64,000 bases of DNA from positions 366,681,704-366,745,703 of the forward strand of contig CM062297.1 in NCBI GenBank assembly GCA_031216915.1, read 5' to 3'. Position numbers and translations under genes: made by a program. The notes under the pieces are model-generated. The model worked only from the letters and a program-made list of their open reading frames with translations, was not told the origin of the DNA and did not search any database. This DNA comes from Pictodentalium vernedei (lineage: Eukaryota > Mollusca > Scaphopoda > Dentaliida > Dentaliidae). This document shows, one piece after another, positions 1 to 13,335 of this stretch (positions within the stretch are counted from its first letter, which is position 1; each line of letters opens with the position of its first letter).

Positions 1-212
1 TAGGTGAATTATATTCGGGAAAGAAAATAAAAAAAAAAATAATATATATATTGTAATGGCTGGCATGCCACCTGCCCATATATATATATATATATATGGG
101 ATTGGATAAACCGCGAGTAACCTGATGGCAGGGAGGGCAGGTGGCATGTCAGCCATTGTAATATATATATTATTTTTTTCTTTTTTTGTCTTTCCCGAAT
201 ATAATTCACCTA
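1..212. repeat. AT-rich inverted repeat at a block junction
   Basis: Bases 1-77 and 135-212 are imperfect reverse complements, starting TAGGTGAATTATATTCGGG and ending with its complement. Both arms carry A- or T-rich stretches and the GGCATGCCACCTGCCC-type segment. Between them lie an (AT)n run (78-98) and a short unique stretch. The second arm continues into the end module that recurs inverted at 26893-27217. The first arm therefore looks like the truncated end of another block lying outside the window in the opposite orientation. It could instead be a palindromic MITE, but the single-arm copy at 27084-27160 argues against that. No coding content. Confidence 0.75.
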
Positions 213-395
213 ATGACTATTAACTGCGAGTTGTCCTGCTTCCGTCTTCTGTCCGTCTGTATGTCCGTCCACAATTACCACCTGTCAGGGAGTAGAGAGG
301 GATGGATGGTATGCCATCCATTGTAATGTATATATTGTGTGAAGAGAATTCTCCATGTGTATGGTTCATCTAATAACTGTTGGTTAGCAAGCCAA
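78..395 (+). repeat. Left end module of the first giant block
   Basis: This ~320-bp non-satellite stretch matches the reverse complement of 26893-27217 almost base for base, with few mismatches. Shared landmarks are GGATTGGATAAACC, the CATCTAATAACTGTTGG segment and a 20-bp imperfect palindrome (302-321). It begins at an (AT)n run and passes into satellite near base 382, where GGTTAGCAAG aligns with the satellite half-unit. As a matched inverted pair 26.8 kb apart, the two modules could be true termini of a mobile or foldback-type unit. That role is inferred. No ORF of note lies in it. Confidence 0.7.
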
Positions 396-3300
396 ACACT
401 GTTCATTATGGGAATACCGAGCTAATTGACCCTTTCTCTAACACGATTTCACACAAACCGATAATAGACCACAAAGCAAAAAAATGACATAACCCTTTTT
501 GGGAGCCTAATGGCACAAAAGGGGTGCATATTCTGAGGGGCCCGCAGAGCACCACTATGTTTCCCAAGGCACCATCTATAAATTTGGAGAATACCAAGCA
601 GATTGCCCCATTCGCTAACGAACAGCGAAAAAAAAACTGATAATAGCCCAAGTAACAAAGTCATTTCCATTCCTTTTGGGATGCCATGTGGACCCGAAAG
701 GGCGCACAATTTGGGAGGCCCGCACAGTACCACTGTGCTTAGGAAGACACCTGTTGTCTATTAAGGGAATATCGAGCTAATTGGTCCTTTCTCTAACAAG
801 TTTTTTAGACAAACCGATAATAGATTGTCAATCCAAAAATCACAGAATCCCTCTTGGGAGCTTTATGACACAAAATGGGTACAGATTTCGGGGGGGGGGG
901 GGGCGCAAAGCACCAACATGCTTCCCAAGGACCTATCTATAAATCTGGAGAACACCAAGCAGATTGTCCCCTTTGCTAACAATTAATCAGAAAAACAGAT
1001 AATAGCCCATATAACAAAAAAAATTCCCTTCCTTTTTTGGGTTGCTTTGTGGACCCAGAAGGTTCAAAATTTAAGAACCACTGTGGTTAGCAAGATGCCT
1101 ACTGCTTATTTCTGGAACACCGAGCTAATTGACCCTTTCTCTAACAAGATTTCACACAAATAGATAATAGACTATAAAGCATAAAACTACAGAACCCTTA
1201 TTGGGAGCCTTATGGAACAAAAGTGGTGCATACTTTGGAAGGCCCACACAGCACCACTATGCTTCCCATGCCATCTTCAATAAATTTGGAGAATACCAAG
1301 CACATTGCCCCATTCGCTAACGAACAGCGAGAAAAACTGATATTAGCTGATATAACAAAAACACTTCCCTTCCTTTTTTGGGTCGCTTTGTGGACCCAGA
1401 AGGGCGCAAAATTTGGGGGGCCCGCACAGAATCACTGTGGTTGGCAAGACAGCTACTGTTTACTTCTGGAATACCGAGCTAATTGACCCTTTCATTAACA
1501 AGATTTCACACAAACCGATAATAGGCTATAAAGCATAAAACTACAGAACCCTTTTTGGGAGCCTTATGGAACAAAAGTGGTGCATATTTTTGGGGGCCCT
1601 CTCAGCACCACTATACTTCCCAATGCATCTTCTGTAAATTTGGAGAATACCAAGCAGATTGCCCCTTTCGCTAACGAACAGCCATAAAAACTGATAAAAG
1701 TCCACATAACAAAAACATTTCCCTTCCCTTTTTGGGTCGCTTTGTGACCCCAGAAGGGTGCAAAATTAGGTGGGGGGGGGGGGGGCGCACAGAACCACTG
1801 TGGTCAGCAAGACACCTACTGTTTATTTCTGGAAGACCGACCTAATTGGCAATTTCGTTAACAAGATTTCACACAAATCGATATTAGACTATAAAGCATA
1901 AAAGTACAGAACCCATTTTGGGAGCCTTATGGAACAAAACTGAAGCATATATATTGGGGGGCCTGCAGAGCACCACTCTGCTTCGAAAGACATCTTCTGT
2001 AAATTTGGAGAATACCAAGCAGATTGCCCCATTCGCTAACGAACAGCGAGAAAAACTAATATTAGCTCATATAACAAAAACACTTCTCTTCATTTTTTGG
2101 GTCACTTTATGGACCCGCACAGAACCACTGTGGTTAGCAAGACACCTACTGTTTATTTCTGGAATAGCGAGCTAATTAACCCTTTCATTAACAAGATTTC
2201 ACACAAACCGATAATAGACTATAGCGCATAAAACTACAAAACCCTTTTTTGGAGCCTTATGGAACAAAAGTGGTGCATGTTTTGGGGGGCCCGCAGAGCA
2301 CCACTATACTTGCTAAGACATCTTCTATAGTTTTGGAGAATACCAAGCAGATTGCCCCATTCACGAACGAACAGCTGGAAAAATTCATATTAGGCCATAT
2401 ACCAAAAACATTTCCCATCCATTTTTGGGTCACTTTGTGGACCCAGAAGGGTACAAAATTTGGGGGCCCGTATTGAACCACTGTGGTCAGCAAGACACCT
2501 ACTGTTTATTTCTGGAATACGCATCTAATTGGACCTTTCATTAACAAGATTTCACACACACCGATAATAGACTATAAAGTATAAAACTACAGAACCCTTT
2601 TTGGGAGCATTATGGAACAAAACTGTTTATTTCTGGAATACGGAGCTAATTGGACCCTCCATTAACAAGATTACACACAAACCGATAATAGACTACAAAG
2701 CATAAAACTACACAACCCTTTTTGGGAGCCTTATGGAACAAAAGTGGTGCATATTCTGGGGGGCCCGCAGAGCACCACTATGCTTGCCAAGGCATCTTCT
2801 ATAAATTTGGAGAATACCAAGCAGATTGACCCATTCGCGAAAGAACAGCAAGAAAAATTGATAATAGCCCATATAAGAAAAACATTTCCCTTCCTTTTTT
2901 GGGTCGCTTTGGGGACCCAGAAGGGTGCAAAATTTGGGGGGCCCGCACAGAACCACTGTGGTCAGCAAGACACCTACTGTTTATTTCTGGAATACCGAGC
3001 TAATTGACCCCTTCATTAACAAGATTTCACACAAACAGATAATAGACTATAAAGCATAAAACTACAAAACCCTTTTCGGAGCCTTATGGAACAAAAGTGG
3101 TGCATATTTTGGGGGGCCCGTCGAGCACCACTATACTTGCCAAGGCATCTTCTATAGATTTGGAGAATATCTAGCAGATTGCCCCATTTACGAACGAACA
3201 GCGAGAAAAATTCATATTAGGCCATATAACAAAAGCATTTCCCTTCCTTTTTTGGGTCGATTTGGCGAACCAGAAGGGTGCAACTTTTGGGGGGCACGCA

Positions 3301-6300
3301 CAGAACCACTGTGGTCAGAAAGACAAATACTGTTTATTTCGCTAACGAACAGCCAGAAATCTGATAAAAGCCCACATAACAGAAACATTTCCCCTCCTTT
3401 TTTGGGTCGCTTTGTGACCCCCAGAAGGGTGCAAAATTTGGGGGGCCCGCACAGAACCACTGTGCTCAGCAGGACACCTACTGTTCATTTCTGGAATACC
3501 GACCTAATTGGCCCTTTCGTTAACAAGATTTCACACAAACCGATAATAGACTACAAAGCATAAAACTACAGAACCCTTTTTGGGAGCCTTATGGAACAAA
3601 AGTGGGGCATATTTTCGGGGGCCCGCAGAGCTCCACTCTTCTTCCCTCTTCTGTAAATTTGAGGAATACCAAGCAGATTGCCCAATTCGCAGACGAACAG
3701 CAAGAAAAACTAATATTAGCTCATATAACAAAAACACTTCCCTTCATTTTTTGGGTCGCTTTATGGACCCAGAAGGGCGCAAAATTTGGGGGGCCTGCAC
3801 AGAACCACTGTGGTTAGCAAGACACCTACTGTTTATTTCTGGAATACCGGGCTAATTGACCCTTTCATTAACAAAATTTCACACAAACCGATAATAGACT
3901 ACAAAGTGTAAAACTACAGAACCCTTTGTGGGGGCCTTATGGAGCAAAAGTGGTGCATATTTTGGGGGGCCCGCAGAGCACCACTATGCTTGCCAAGGCA
4001 TCTTCTATACATATAGAGAATACCAAGCAGATTGCCCCATTCGCGAAAGAACAGCGAGAAAAATTGATAATAGCCCATATAAGAAAAAACATTTCCCTTC
4101 CTTTTTTGTGTCGCTTTGGGGACCCAGAAGGGTGCAAAATTTGGGGGGCCCGCACAGAACCACTGTGGTCAGCGAGGCACCTACTGTTTATTTCTGGAAT
4201 ACCGAGCTAATTGGCCCTTTCGTTAACAAGATTTCACACAAACCGATAACAGACTTTCAAGCATAAAAGTACAGAACCCGTTTTGGGAGCCTTATGGAAC
4301 AAAAGTGGTGCATATTTTGGAGGGCCCGCAGAGCACCACTATGCTTCCCAAGGAACCTTCTGTAAATTTGGAGAATACCAAGCAGATTGCCCCATTCGCG
4401 AAAGAACAGTTAGAAAAATTGATAATAGTCCATATAAGAAAAACATTTCCCTTCCTTTTTTGGGTCGGTTTGGGGACCCAGAAGGGTCCAAATTTTGGGG
4501 GGCCCGCACAGAACCACTGTGGTCAGCAAGACACCTACTGTTTATTTCTGGAATACCGGGCTAATTGAACCTTTCGTTCACAAGATTTCACACAAACCGA
4601 TAATAGAGTACAAAGCACAAAACTACAGAACCCTTTTTGGGAGCCTTATGGAACAAAAGTGGTGCATATATTGGGGGGCCAGCAGAGCACCACTATACTT
4701 GCCAAAACATCTTCTACAAATTTGGAGAATACCAAGCAGATTGCCCCATTCGCGAATGAACAGCAAGAAAAACTAATATTAGCTCATATAACAAAAACAC
4801 TTCCCTTCATTTTTGGGTCGCTTTGTGGACCCAGAAGGGCGCAAAATTTGGGGGTCCCGCACAGAACCACTGTGGTTGGCAAGACACCTACTGTTTATTT
4901 CTGGAATAACGAGCTAATTGACACCTTCATTAACAAGATTTCACACAAACCGATAAAAGGCTATAAAGCATAAAACTACAACACCCTTTTTTCGGAGCCT
5001 TATGGAACAAAAGTGGTGCATATTTCGGGGGGCCGCAGAGCACCACTATACTTGCCAAGGCATCTTCTATAGATTTGGAGAATTCCAAGCAGATTGCCCC
5101 ATTCACGAATGAACAGCGAGAAAAATTCATATTAGGCCATATAACAAAAACATTTCCCATCCTTTTTTGGGTCGCTTTGTGGACCCAGAAGGGTGCAAAA
5201 TTTGGGGGGCCCGCACTGAACCACTGTGGTCAGCACGACACCTTCTGTTTATTTCTGGAATACGGAGCTAATTGGACCTTCCATTAACAAGAATACACAC
5301 AAACCGATAATATACTATAAAGCATAAAACTACAAAACCCTTTTCCGGAGCCTTATGGAACAAAAGTGGTGCATATTTTGGGGGCCCACAGAGAACCATT
5401 ATACTTGCCAAGGCATCTTCAATAAATTTGGAGAATACCAAGCAGATTGCCCCTTTCGCGAAAGAACAGAGAGAAAAATTGCTAATATCCCATTTTATAA
5501 AAACATTTCCCTTCCTTTTTTGGGTCGCTTTGGGGACCCAGAAGGGTGCAACATTTGGGGGGCCAGTACAGAACCACTGCGGTCAAAAAGACAAATACTG
5601 TTTATTTCTGGAATACCGAGCTAATTGGCCCTTTCATTAAAACAGATTTCACACTGATAAGAGACTTTAAAGCATAATTCTACAAAACCCTTTTTCGGAG
5701 CCTTATGGAACAAAAGTGGTGCATATTTTGGTGGGCCCGCAGATCACCACTATACTTGCCAAGACATCTTCTATAGATTTGGGGAATACCAAGCAGATTG
5801 CACCTTTCGCTAACGAACAGCCAGAAAACTGATAAAAGCCCACATAACAAAAACATTTCCCCTCCTTTTTTGGGTTGCTTTGAGACCCCAGAAGGGTGCA
5901 AAATTTGGGGCCCGCACAGAACCACTGTGGTCAACAAGACACCTACTGTTTATTTCTGGAATACCCAGTTAATTGGCCCTTTCATTAACAAGATTTCACA
6001 CAAACCGATAATAGGCTATAAAGCATAAAACTACAAAACCCTTTTTCGGAGCCTTATGGAACAAAAGTGGTGCATATTTTGGGGGGCCTGCAGAGCACCA
6101 CTATACTTGCCAAGGCATCTTCTATATATTTGGAGAATACCAAGCAGATTGCCCCATTCACGAACGAACAGCGAGAAAAATTCATATTAGGCAATATAAC
6201 AAAAACATTTCCCCTCCTTTTTTGGGTTCCTTTGTGAACCCAGAAGGGTGCAAAAGTTGGGGGGCCCGCACTGAACCACTGTGGTCAGCAAGACACCTAC

Positions 6301-9300
6301 TGTTTATTTCTGGAATACGGAGCTAATTGGACATTCCATTAACAAGATTACACACAAACCGATAATAGACTATAAAGCATAAAAATACAGAACCCTTTTC
6401 GGGAGCCTTATGGAACAAAGGTGGTGCATATTTTGGGGGGCCCGCTGAGCACCACTCTGCTTCTCAAGGCATCTTCTGTAAATTTGGAGAATACCAAGCA
6501 GATTGCCCCATTCGCTAACGAACAGCGAGAAAAACTGATATTAGCGCATATAACAAAAACACTTCCCTTCCTTTTTTTGGGTCGCTTTGTGGCCCCAGAA
6601 GGGCGTAAAATTTGGGGAGCCCGCACAGAACCACTGTGGTTGGCAAGACACCTACTGTTTATTTCTGGAATACCGAGCTAATTGACCCCTTCATTAAAAA
6701 TATTTCACACAAACTGATAAGAGACTTTAAAGCATAATTCTACAAAACCCTTTTTCGGAGCCTTATGGAACAAAAGTGGTGCATATTTTGGGGGGCCCGC
6801 AGAGCACGACTATACTTGCCAAGACATCTTCTATAGATTTGGAGAATACCAAGCAGATTGCGCCTTTCGCTAACGAAGAGCCAGAAAAACTGATAAAAGC
6901 CCACATAACACAAACATTTCCCCTCCTTTTTTGGGTCGTTTAGTGACCCCAGAAGGGTGTAACATTTGGGGGGCCCGCACAGAACCACTGTGGTTGGCAA
7001 GACACCTACTGTTTATTTCTGGAATACCGAGCTAATTGACCCCTTCATTAACAAGATTTCACACAAACCTATAATAGGCTATAAAGCATAAAACTACAAA
7101 ACCCTTTTTCGGAGCCTTAAAACAAAAGTGGTGCACATTTTGGGGAGCCCACAGAGCACCCCTATCCTTCACAAGGCACCTTCTGTAAATTTGGAAAATA
7201 CCAAGCAGATTGCCTAATTCCCTAACGAACAGCGAGAAAAACTGATAAAAGCCCACATAACAAAAAACATTTCCCTTCCTTTTTTGGGTCGCTTTCTGTG
7301 CCCAGAAGGGTGCAAAATTTGGGGGTCCCGCACAGAACCACTGTGGTTAGCAAGACACCTACTGTTTTTTTCTGGAATACCGAACTAATTGACCCTTTCA
7401 TTAACAAGATTTCACACAAACTGATAAGAGACTATAAAGCATAATTTTACAAAACCCTTTTTCGGAGCCTTATGGAACAAAAGTGGTGCATATTTTGGGG
7501 GCCCGCAGAGCACCACTATACTTGCCAAGACATCTTCTATAGATTTGGAGAATACCAAGCAGATTGCCCCTTTCGCTAACGAACAGCCAGAAAAACTGAT
7601 AAAATCCAGCATAACAAAAAGATTTCCCCTCCTTTTTTGGGTCGCTTTGCGACCCCAGAAGCGTGCAAAATTTGGGGGGCCCCGCACAGAACCACTGTGG
7701 TCAGCAAGACACCTACTGTTCATTTGTGGAATACTGACCTAATTGGCCCTTTCGTTAACAAGATTTCACACAAACCGATAATAGACTACAAAGCGTAAAA
7801 CTACAGATCCCTTTTTGGGAGCCTTATGGAACAAAAGTGGTGCATATTTTGGGGGTCAGCAGAGCTCCACTCTGCTTCCGAAGGCATCTTCTGTAAATTT
7901 GAGGCATAGCAAGCAGATTGCCCCATTCGCGAACGAACAGCAAGAAAAACTATTATTAACTCATATAACAAAAACACTTCCCTTCATTTTTTGGGTCGCT
8001 TTATGGACCCAGAAGGGCGCATAATTTGGGGGCCCACGCAGAACCACTGTGGTTAGCAAGACACCTACTGTTTATTTCTGGAATACCGGGCTAATTGACC
8101 CTTTCATTAACAAGATTTCACACAAACCGATAATAGACTATAAAGCATAAAACTACAGAACTCTTTTTGGGAGCCTTATGGAACAAAAGTGGTGCATATT
8201 TTGGACGGCCGACAGAGCACCACTATGCTTCCCAAGGCACCTTCTGTAAATTTGGAAAATACCAAGCAGATTGCCCAATTCACTAACGAACAGCCAGAAA
8301 AACTGATAAAAGCCCACATAACAAAAACATTTCCCTTCCTTTTTTGGGTCGCTTTGTGAGCCCAGAAGGGTGCAAAATTTGGGGGGCCCGCAGAGAACCA
8401 CTGTGGTCAGCAAGACACCTACTGTTTATTTCTGGAATACGGAGCTAATTGGCCCTTTCGTTAACAAGATTTCACACAAACCGATAATAGACTACAAAGA
8501 ATAAAACTACAGAACCCTTTTTGGGAGCTTTATGGAACAAAAGTGGTGCATATTTTGGGGGGCCCGCAGAGCACCACTCTGCTTCCCAAGGCATCTTCTG
8601 TAAATTTGGAGAATACCAAGCAGATTGCCCCATTCGCTAACGAACAGCGAGAAAATCTGATATTAGGTCATATAACAAAAACACTTCCCTTCCTTTTTTG
8701 GGTCGCTTTATGGACCCAGAAGGGCGCACAATTTGGGGGGCCCGCACAGAACGACTGTGGTTGGCAAGACACCTACTGTTTATTTCTGGAATACCGAGCT
8801 AATTGACCCCTTCATTAACAAGATTTCACACATACCGATAATAGGCTATAAAGCATAAAACTACAGAACCCTTTTTGGGGGCCTTATGGAACAAAAGTGG
8901 TGCGTATTTTGGGGGGCCCGCGCAGCACCACTATGCTTGCCAAGGCATCTTCTATAAATTTGGAGAATACCAAGCAGATTGCCCCATTCGCGAAAGAACA
9001 GTTCGAAAAATTGATAATAATCCATATAAGAAAAACATTTCCCTTCCTTTTTTGGGTCGCTTTGGGGACCCAGAAGGGTGCAAAACTTGGGGGGCCCGCA
9101 CAGAACCACTGTGGTCAGCAAGACACCTACTGTTTTTTTCTGGAACACCGAGCTAATTGGCCCTTTCTTTAACAAGATTTCACACAAACCGATAATAGAC
9201 TATAAAGCATAAAACTACAGATCCCTTTTTGGGAGCCTTATGGAACAAAAGTGGTGCATATTTTGGAGGGCCCTCAGAGCACCACTATGCTTCCCAAGGC

Positions 9301-11281
9301 ACCTTCTGTAAATTTGGAAAATACCAAGCAGATAGCCCAATTCACTAACGAACAGCCAGAAAAACTGATAAAAGGCCACCTAACAAAAACATTTCCCTTC
9401 CTTTCTGGGGTCGCTTTGTGAACCCAGAAGAGTGCAAAATTAGAGGGGCCCGCAGAGAACTACTGTGGTCAGCAAGACACCTACTATTTATTTCTGGAAT
9501 ACCGAGCTAATTGGCCCTTTCGTTAACACGATTTCACACAAACTGATAACAGACTATAAAGCATAAAACTACAGAACCCTTTTTGGGAGCCTTATGGAAC
9601 AAAAGTGGTGCATATATTGGGGGGCCCGCAGAGCACCACTCTGCTTCCCAAGGCATCTTCTGTAAAATTGGAGAATACCAAGCAGATTGCCCCATTCGCT
9701 AACGAACAGCGAGAAAAACTGATATTAGCTCATATAACAAAAACATTTCCCTTCATTTTTTGGGTCGCTTTATGGACCCCGAAGGGCGCAAAATTTGGGG
9801 TGGGGGGCGCACAGAACCACTGTAGTTAGCAAGACACCTACTGTTTATTTCTGGAATACCGAGCTAATTGGACCTTTCATTAATAGGATTTCACACAAAC
9901 CGATAATAGACTATAAAGCATAAAACTACAGAACACTTTTGGGGAATCTTATGGATCAAAAGTGGTGCATATTTTTTTTTTTGGGGGGGGGGGGGGCGCA
10001 GAGCACCACTATGCTTGCCAAGGCATCTTCTATAAATTTGGAGAATACCAAGCAGATTGCCCCATTCGCGAAAGAACAGCGAGAAGAATTGATAATAGTC
10101 CATATAACAAAAACATGTTCCTTCCTTTTTTGGGTGGCTTTGTGGACTCAGAAGTGTGGAAAATTTGGGGGGCCCGCAGAGAATCACTTTGGTCAGCAAC
10201 ACAGCTACTGTTTATTTCTAAAATACCGAGCTAATTGGCCCTTTCATTAACAAGATTTTATACAAACCGATAACAGACTATAAACCATAAATCTCCAGAA
10301 CCCTTTTTGGGAGCCTTATGGAAAAAAAGTGGTGCATATTTTGGGGGGCCTCCAGATCACCACTATGCTTCTCAAGGCAGCTTCTGTTAATTTGGAGAAT
10401 ACCAAGCAGATTGCCCTATTCGCTAACGAGCAGCGTGAAAAACTGATAACAGCCCACATAACAAAAGCATTTCCCTTCCTTTTTTGGGTTGCTTTGTGGG
10501 CCCAGAAGGGAGCAAAATTTGAGGGGCCCGCACAGAACCACTGTGGTTAGCAAGACACCTACTGTTTATTTCTGGATTACCGAGTGAATTGATTGACCCT
10601 TTCATTAACAAGATTTTACACACACTGATATTAGTCTATAAAGCATAAAACTACAGAACTCTTTTGGGGAGCCTTATGGAACAAAAGTGGTGCATATTTT
10701 GGGGGCCCGCCGGGCACCAGTATGCTTCACAGGCACCTTCTTTGAATCTGGAGAATACCAAGTAGATTGCACCTTTCGCCAACGAACAGCCAGAAGAACT
10801 GATAAAAACATTTCCCTTCCTTTTTGGGGGTGCTTTGTGGACTCGGAAGGGTGCAAAATTGGAGGGGGGGGGAGGGTGGTGGGAGTGTCCACACAGAACC
10901 ACTGTCGTTAGCAAAACACCTGCTATTTAGTTCGGAAACAAGATTTTAATCAAACCCATAAAAGATTGTAAATCCAAAAATGGCAGAACCCCTTTTTGGT
11001 TCCTAATGGCACAAAGGGGTGCATATTTTGGGGCCCTGCAGAGCACCACCACGTTTCCAAAGGCACATCTATGGAATTTGAGAATAGCGAGGAGATTGCC
11101 CCTTTCTCTAAAAAAATATCCAGAAAAAATGATAATAGCCCATATAGCAAAAACATTTCGGTACCATTTTTGTGGGCTTTGTGGCCCCTGAAGTGTTCAT
11201 ATTAGGGGTGTCCGCACAACACAACTGTGGTTACCAATACCCCTACTGTTCATTTTAGGAACATCGAGCTAATTGACTCTT
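382..11281 (+). repeat. Satellite array 1 (~354-bp monomers, + orientation)
   Basis: About 31 head-to-tail monomers. Each holds two related halves, recognisable by GGTGCATATTTTGG (half B) and GGTGCAAAATTTGG (half A). Every half carries a GGGGGGCCCG motif, an AATACC..GC..ATTG segment, a GATAATAG segment and a T-run followed by GGG. Monomers near both ends of the array (382-1100 and 10650-11281) are clearly more diverged than the interior ones. Several monomers are shortened by out-of-register joins, for example near 2625 and 3340. Homopolymer G runs of 14 occur at 890-903, 1772-1785 and 9983-9996. Open frames of 60-112 codons occur on both strands and in several frames; I read them as by-products of the repeat. 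Confidence 0.95.
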
Positions 11282-11301
11282 TTTGGAGAAGGAGGGGTCG
11301 T

Positions 11302-11583
11302 CTACTCCCACCCCCAATATTTGTCCACATATTCAGATAGTTGGACATTTTTCAGGCAAAAATTCCAACAGTTGGAAATTCGAAGCATTGTAGGGCGGAG
11401 GTTTTTTCCGAATGTGGTATTACATTTCCATGAAAATTCCCACCCACAGCTTCCACAGATTCTGATCCAACAACGCAAGATTTTCCGACTACTCAGCGGT
11501 TCCAAAGTTAATTCACCAACGGTGGTCATGTTGCGTGTTTTGTTCCCTTCTATGTCTAACCTCAAACTTTTATGTTGTAACAA
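11302..11583 (-). other. Unrecognised open frame, 93 codons, possibly not coding
   Basis: An open frame reads leftward from 11583. Its counterpart in the inverted copy (44357-44620, +) shares both ends of the translation (start RLDIEGNKTRNMTT, end LSEY-DKYWGWE), but the middle is read in a different frame because of one deleted and one inserted base that cancel. No domain or family was recognised. Its position between satellite and the retroelement leader gives no functional clue. It may be a relic of another element or chance. Confidence 0.2.
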
Positions 11584-12831
11584 GCATTTAGCAAACCGTT
11601 TCTTAAATTATAACAGAAAATGCAGAAATGCAAACAAATTGGTTAATTTGGTACGCTCAATAGTCATAAGCAGTGCAGTTGATTTATGAAGCCAGTATAC
11701 GGGGCACAGTATGGGACCTACCTGCAATGCACTTACAGACTACAGTTTATTTTAGGACCCAAAATGTGCCTCATCCCTCCACCTGTGAGGTCGTATCCTG
11801 AATTTTTTTAAGTTACAACCGAATTTGAGTTTTCTATGGCTCTGTATTCTAATGAAAGACGAATATAGCCAGACTGAAAATTTTTATTTGTATTTGGTAT
11901 TATTCAATTATTATCTCACACATATTGTGACAAAAAGGCTGAGTTAGTTAGCTAATTCATTACTCATATTTGATATGATTAATTAATAAATTATTGGTTG
12001 AATACTGATTTTTTCAGCATTCTCCATACATGCTAATTCATGTAATTGACACAGTGCCTAATGGAGCCAAATAGGGCCTACTTACAGACTGCTGTACCAC
12101 AAGAAGATGACATTTTGTGTTGTCTTTAAACCTCAAATTATGTGCATAGATATTTAACTGCGGCCATTTAAAATTCTTGGAAATGTTCTCAGAATGCCCT
12201 AAAATCTCTCGGTACAGTCATTCGGAGTCAGCCTTTTGAAAAATGTGGTGGGTGAGATGGGATGGAGTGAGGGGGACCCCTTTAATCATCCACTCCTAGT
12301 TGGATTTTTCATAGATCTACACCGCCCCCCCCCCCCACCCTCCCACCTCCAATTGAAAACCTAGCTACGTAGCACTGGGAAGTGTCCTAGCAATCGTATA
12401 TGCGTCGGGTGTTTTCTAAAAACGTTCATTCTAGTCTCAGGGCATGTAAGACTGTGGGCCGTAGACAAAGCGTTGCATATGTCCAAGCTATAGGTTAGAG
12501 GAGATGTCGCATCGTTGCGAAATTATAGGCTCGTTATAATGCAGGGGGGTCACAGAGCTCATATTTAGAGTAGGAACAGTCGCGGGCCAAGTCGGTGGCC
12601 ATCTAAGAGTGGAGGATCTAAATAGATAGTAGAAGCTCCGGGAGCTCACGAATATTGGCATTCATGTAGACGGTATTGCCTGTTATAGAAGGCAAGCCAC
12701 ACGTGTACAGAGTGGGCTTTGCATGTATAAAAATTAGACTTATGTAGCTAGAGTGAAACAGCTAACCCTCGAAGTAGCAGCTGTTAGAGTAAAGGCGTCC
12801 AGTAAAGTGACAATGCTTTAGTGGCCTTGCT

Positions 12832-12893
12832 ACATTCCGTTACATGGACTCTGCGACATTCCGTTACATGTTCGTGCGACATTCCGTTACATG
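12832..12893 (+). repeat. Three-fold minisatellite
   Basis: The 15-mer ACATTCCGTTACATG occurs three times, starting at 12832, 12856 and 12879 (steps of 24 and 23 bases). The three copies are perfect, with variable spacers. All three are also present in the inverted copy at 43025-43086. It lies about 100 bases downstream of TATAAAAA, so it could be part of an LTR regulatory region; that role is a guess. Confidence 0.85.
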
Positions 12894-13196
12894 TTTGTGA
12901 AAAAGCGATCTGAGTCCAGAGACACAACATTGAGCCGAGAAGATCAAACACCAGTGACTAGGAAGAATCAACCAACGAAAACAGAGAACAAGGGCCCGCA
13001 AAGTGACTCAAAACCTGTGTGAGTGGGGTGTGATTACATTTTGTGTTCCATTCATTGGATTCGATGTAATTAAGTCACAAGTTACTATATTTTTTTAAAT
13101 GTATTAAAATTGTTATTTTCAGTGAAGCCCTGTTAATTGTGCTTTTTGGTGAAAAGTCACTGACCTCTTTAGGATAAGAAACACCCCAACAAAAAC

Positions 13197-13335
13197 GAAG
13201 CAGGCGGGTTCGAATCGATGAGAGATACGTTCAAGCACCGATTCAGGTGACACTCCTTGAGTCTTGGTCGAATACACGACGTTAATCAATGTCTCTTGGC
13301 AACAATCACTTCCGGTTCCCGAATCAGGTAAAAAT
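13197..13335 (-). repeat. Inverted partner of the 17005-17110 segment
   Basis: Read on the - strand, this segment shares blocks with the + strand at 17005-17110: GAACCGG, then GAGA-AT-GAT, then ACTCAA-GAGTGTC-CCTGAATC, about two thirds identical by eye over ~95 bases. The two copies face each other across the gypsy wreck. A GGGTTCGAATCGATG stretch at its edge resembles a pol III B box, which hints at a tRNA-related short element, though no A box was convincing. Confidence 0.5.

Noticed and set aside
1-212. A stand-alone palindromic MITE
   Set aside because: At 27084-27217 only one arm is present and it forms part of a longer end module, so the hairpin is better read as two opposed modules.
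382-11281. Dozens of 60-112-codon open frames in the satellite, similar from monomer to monomer (e.g. the 86-91-codon family with SSINLENTKQIAPF)
   Set aside because: They occur on both strands and in several frames of the same repeat, differ by frameshifts from monomer to monomer, and follow from a monomer with few stops. No protein family was recognised.
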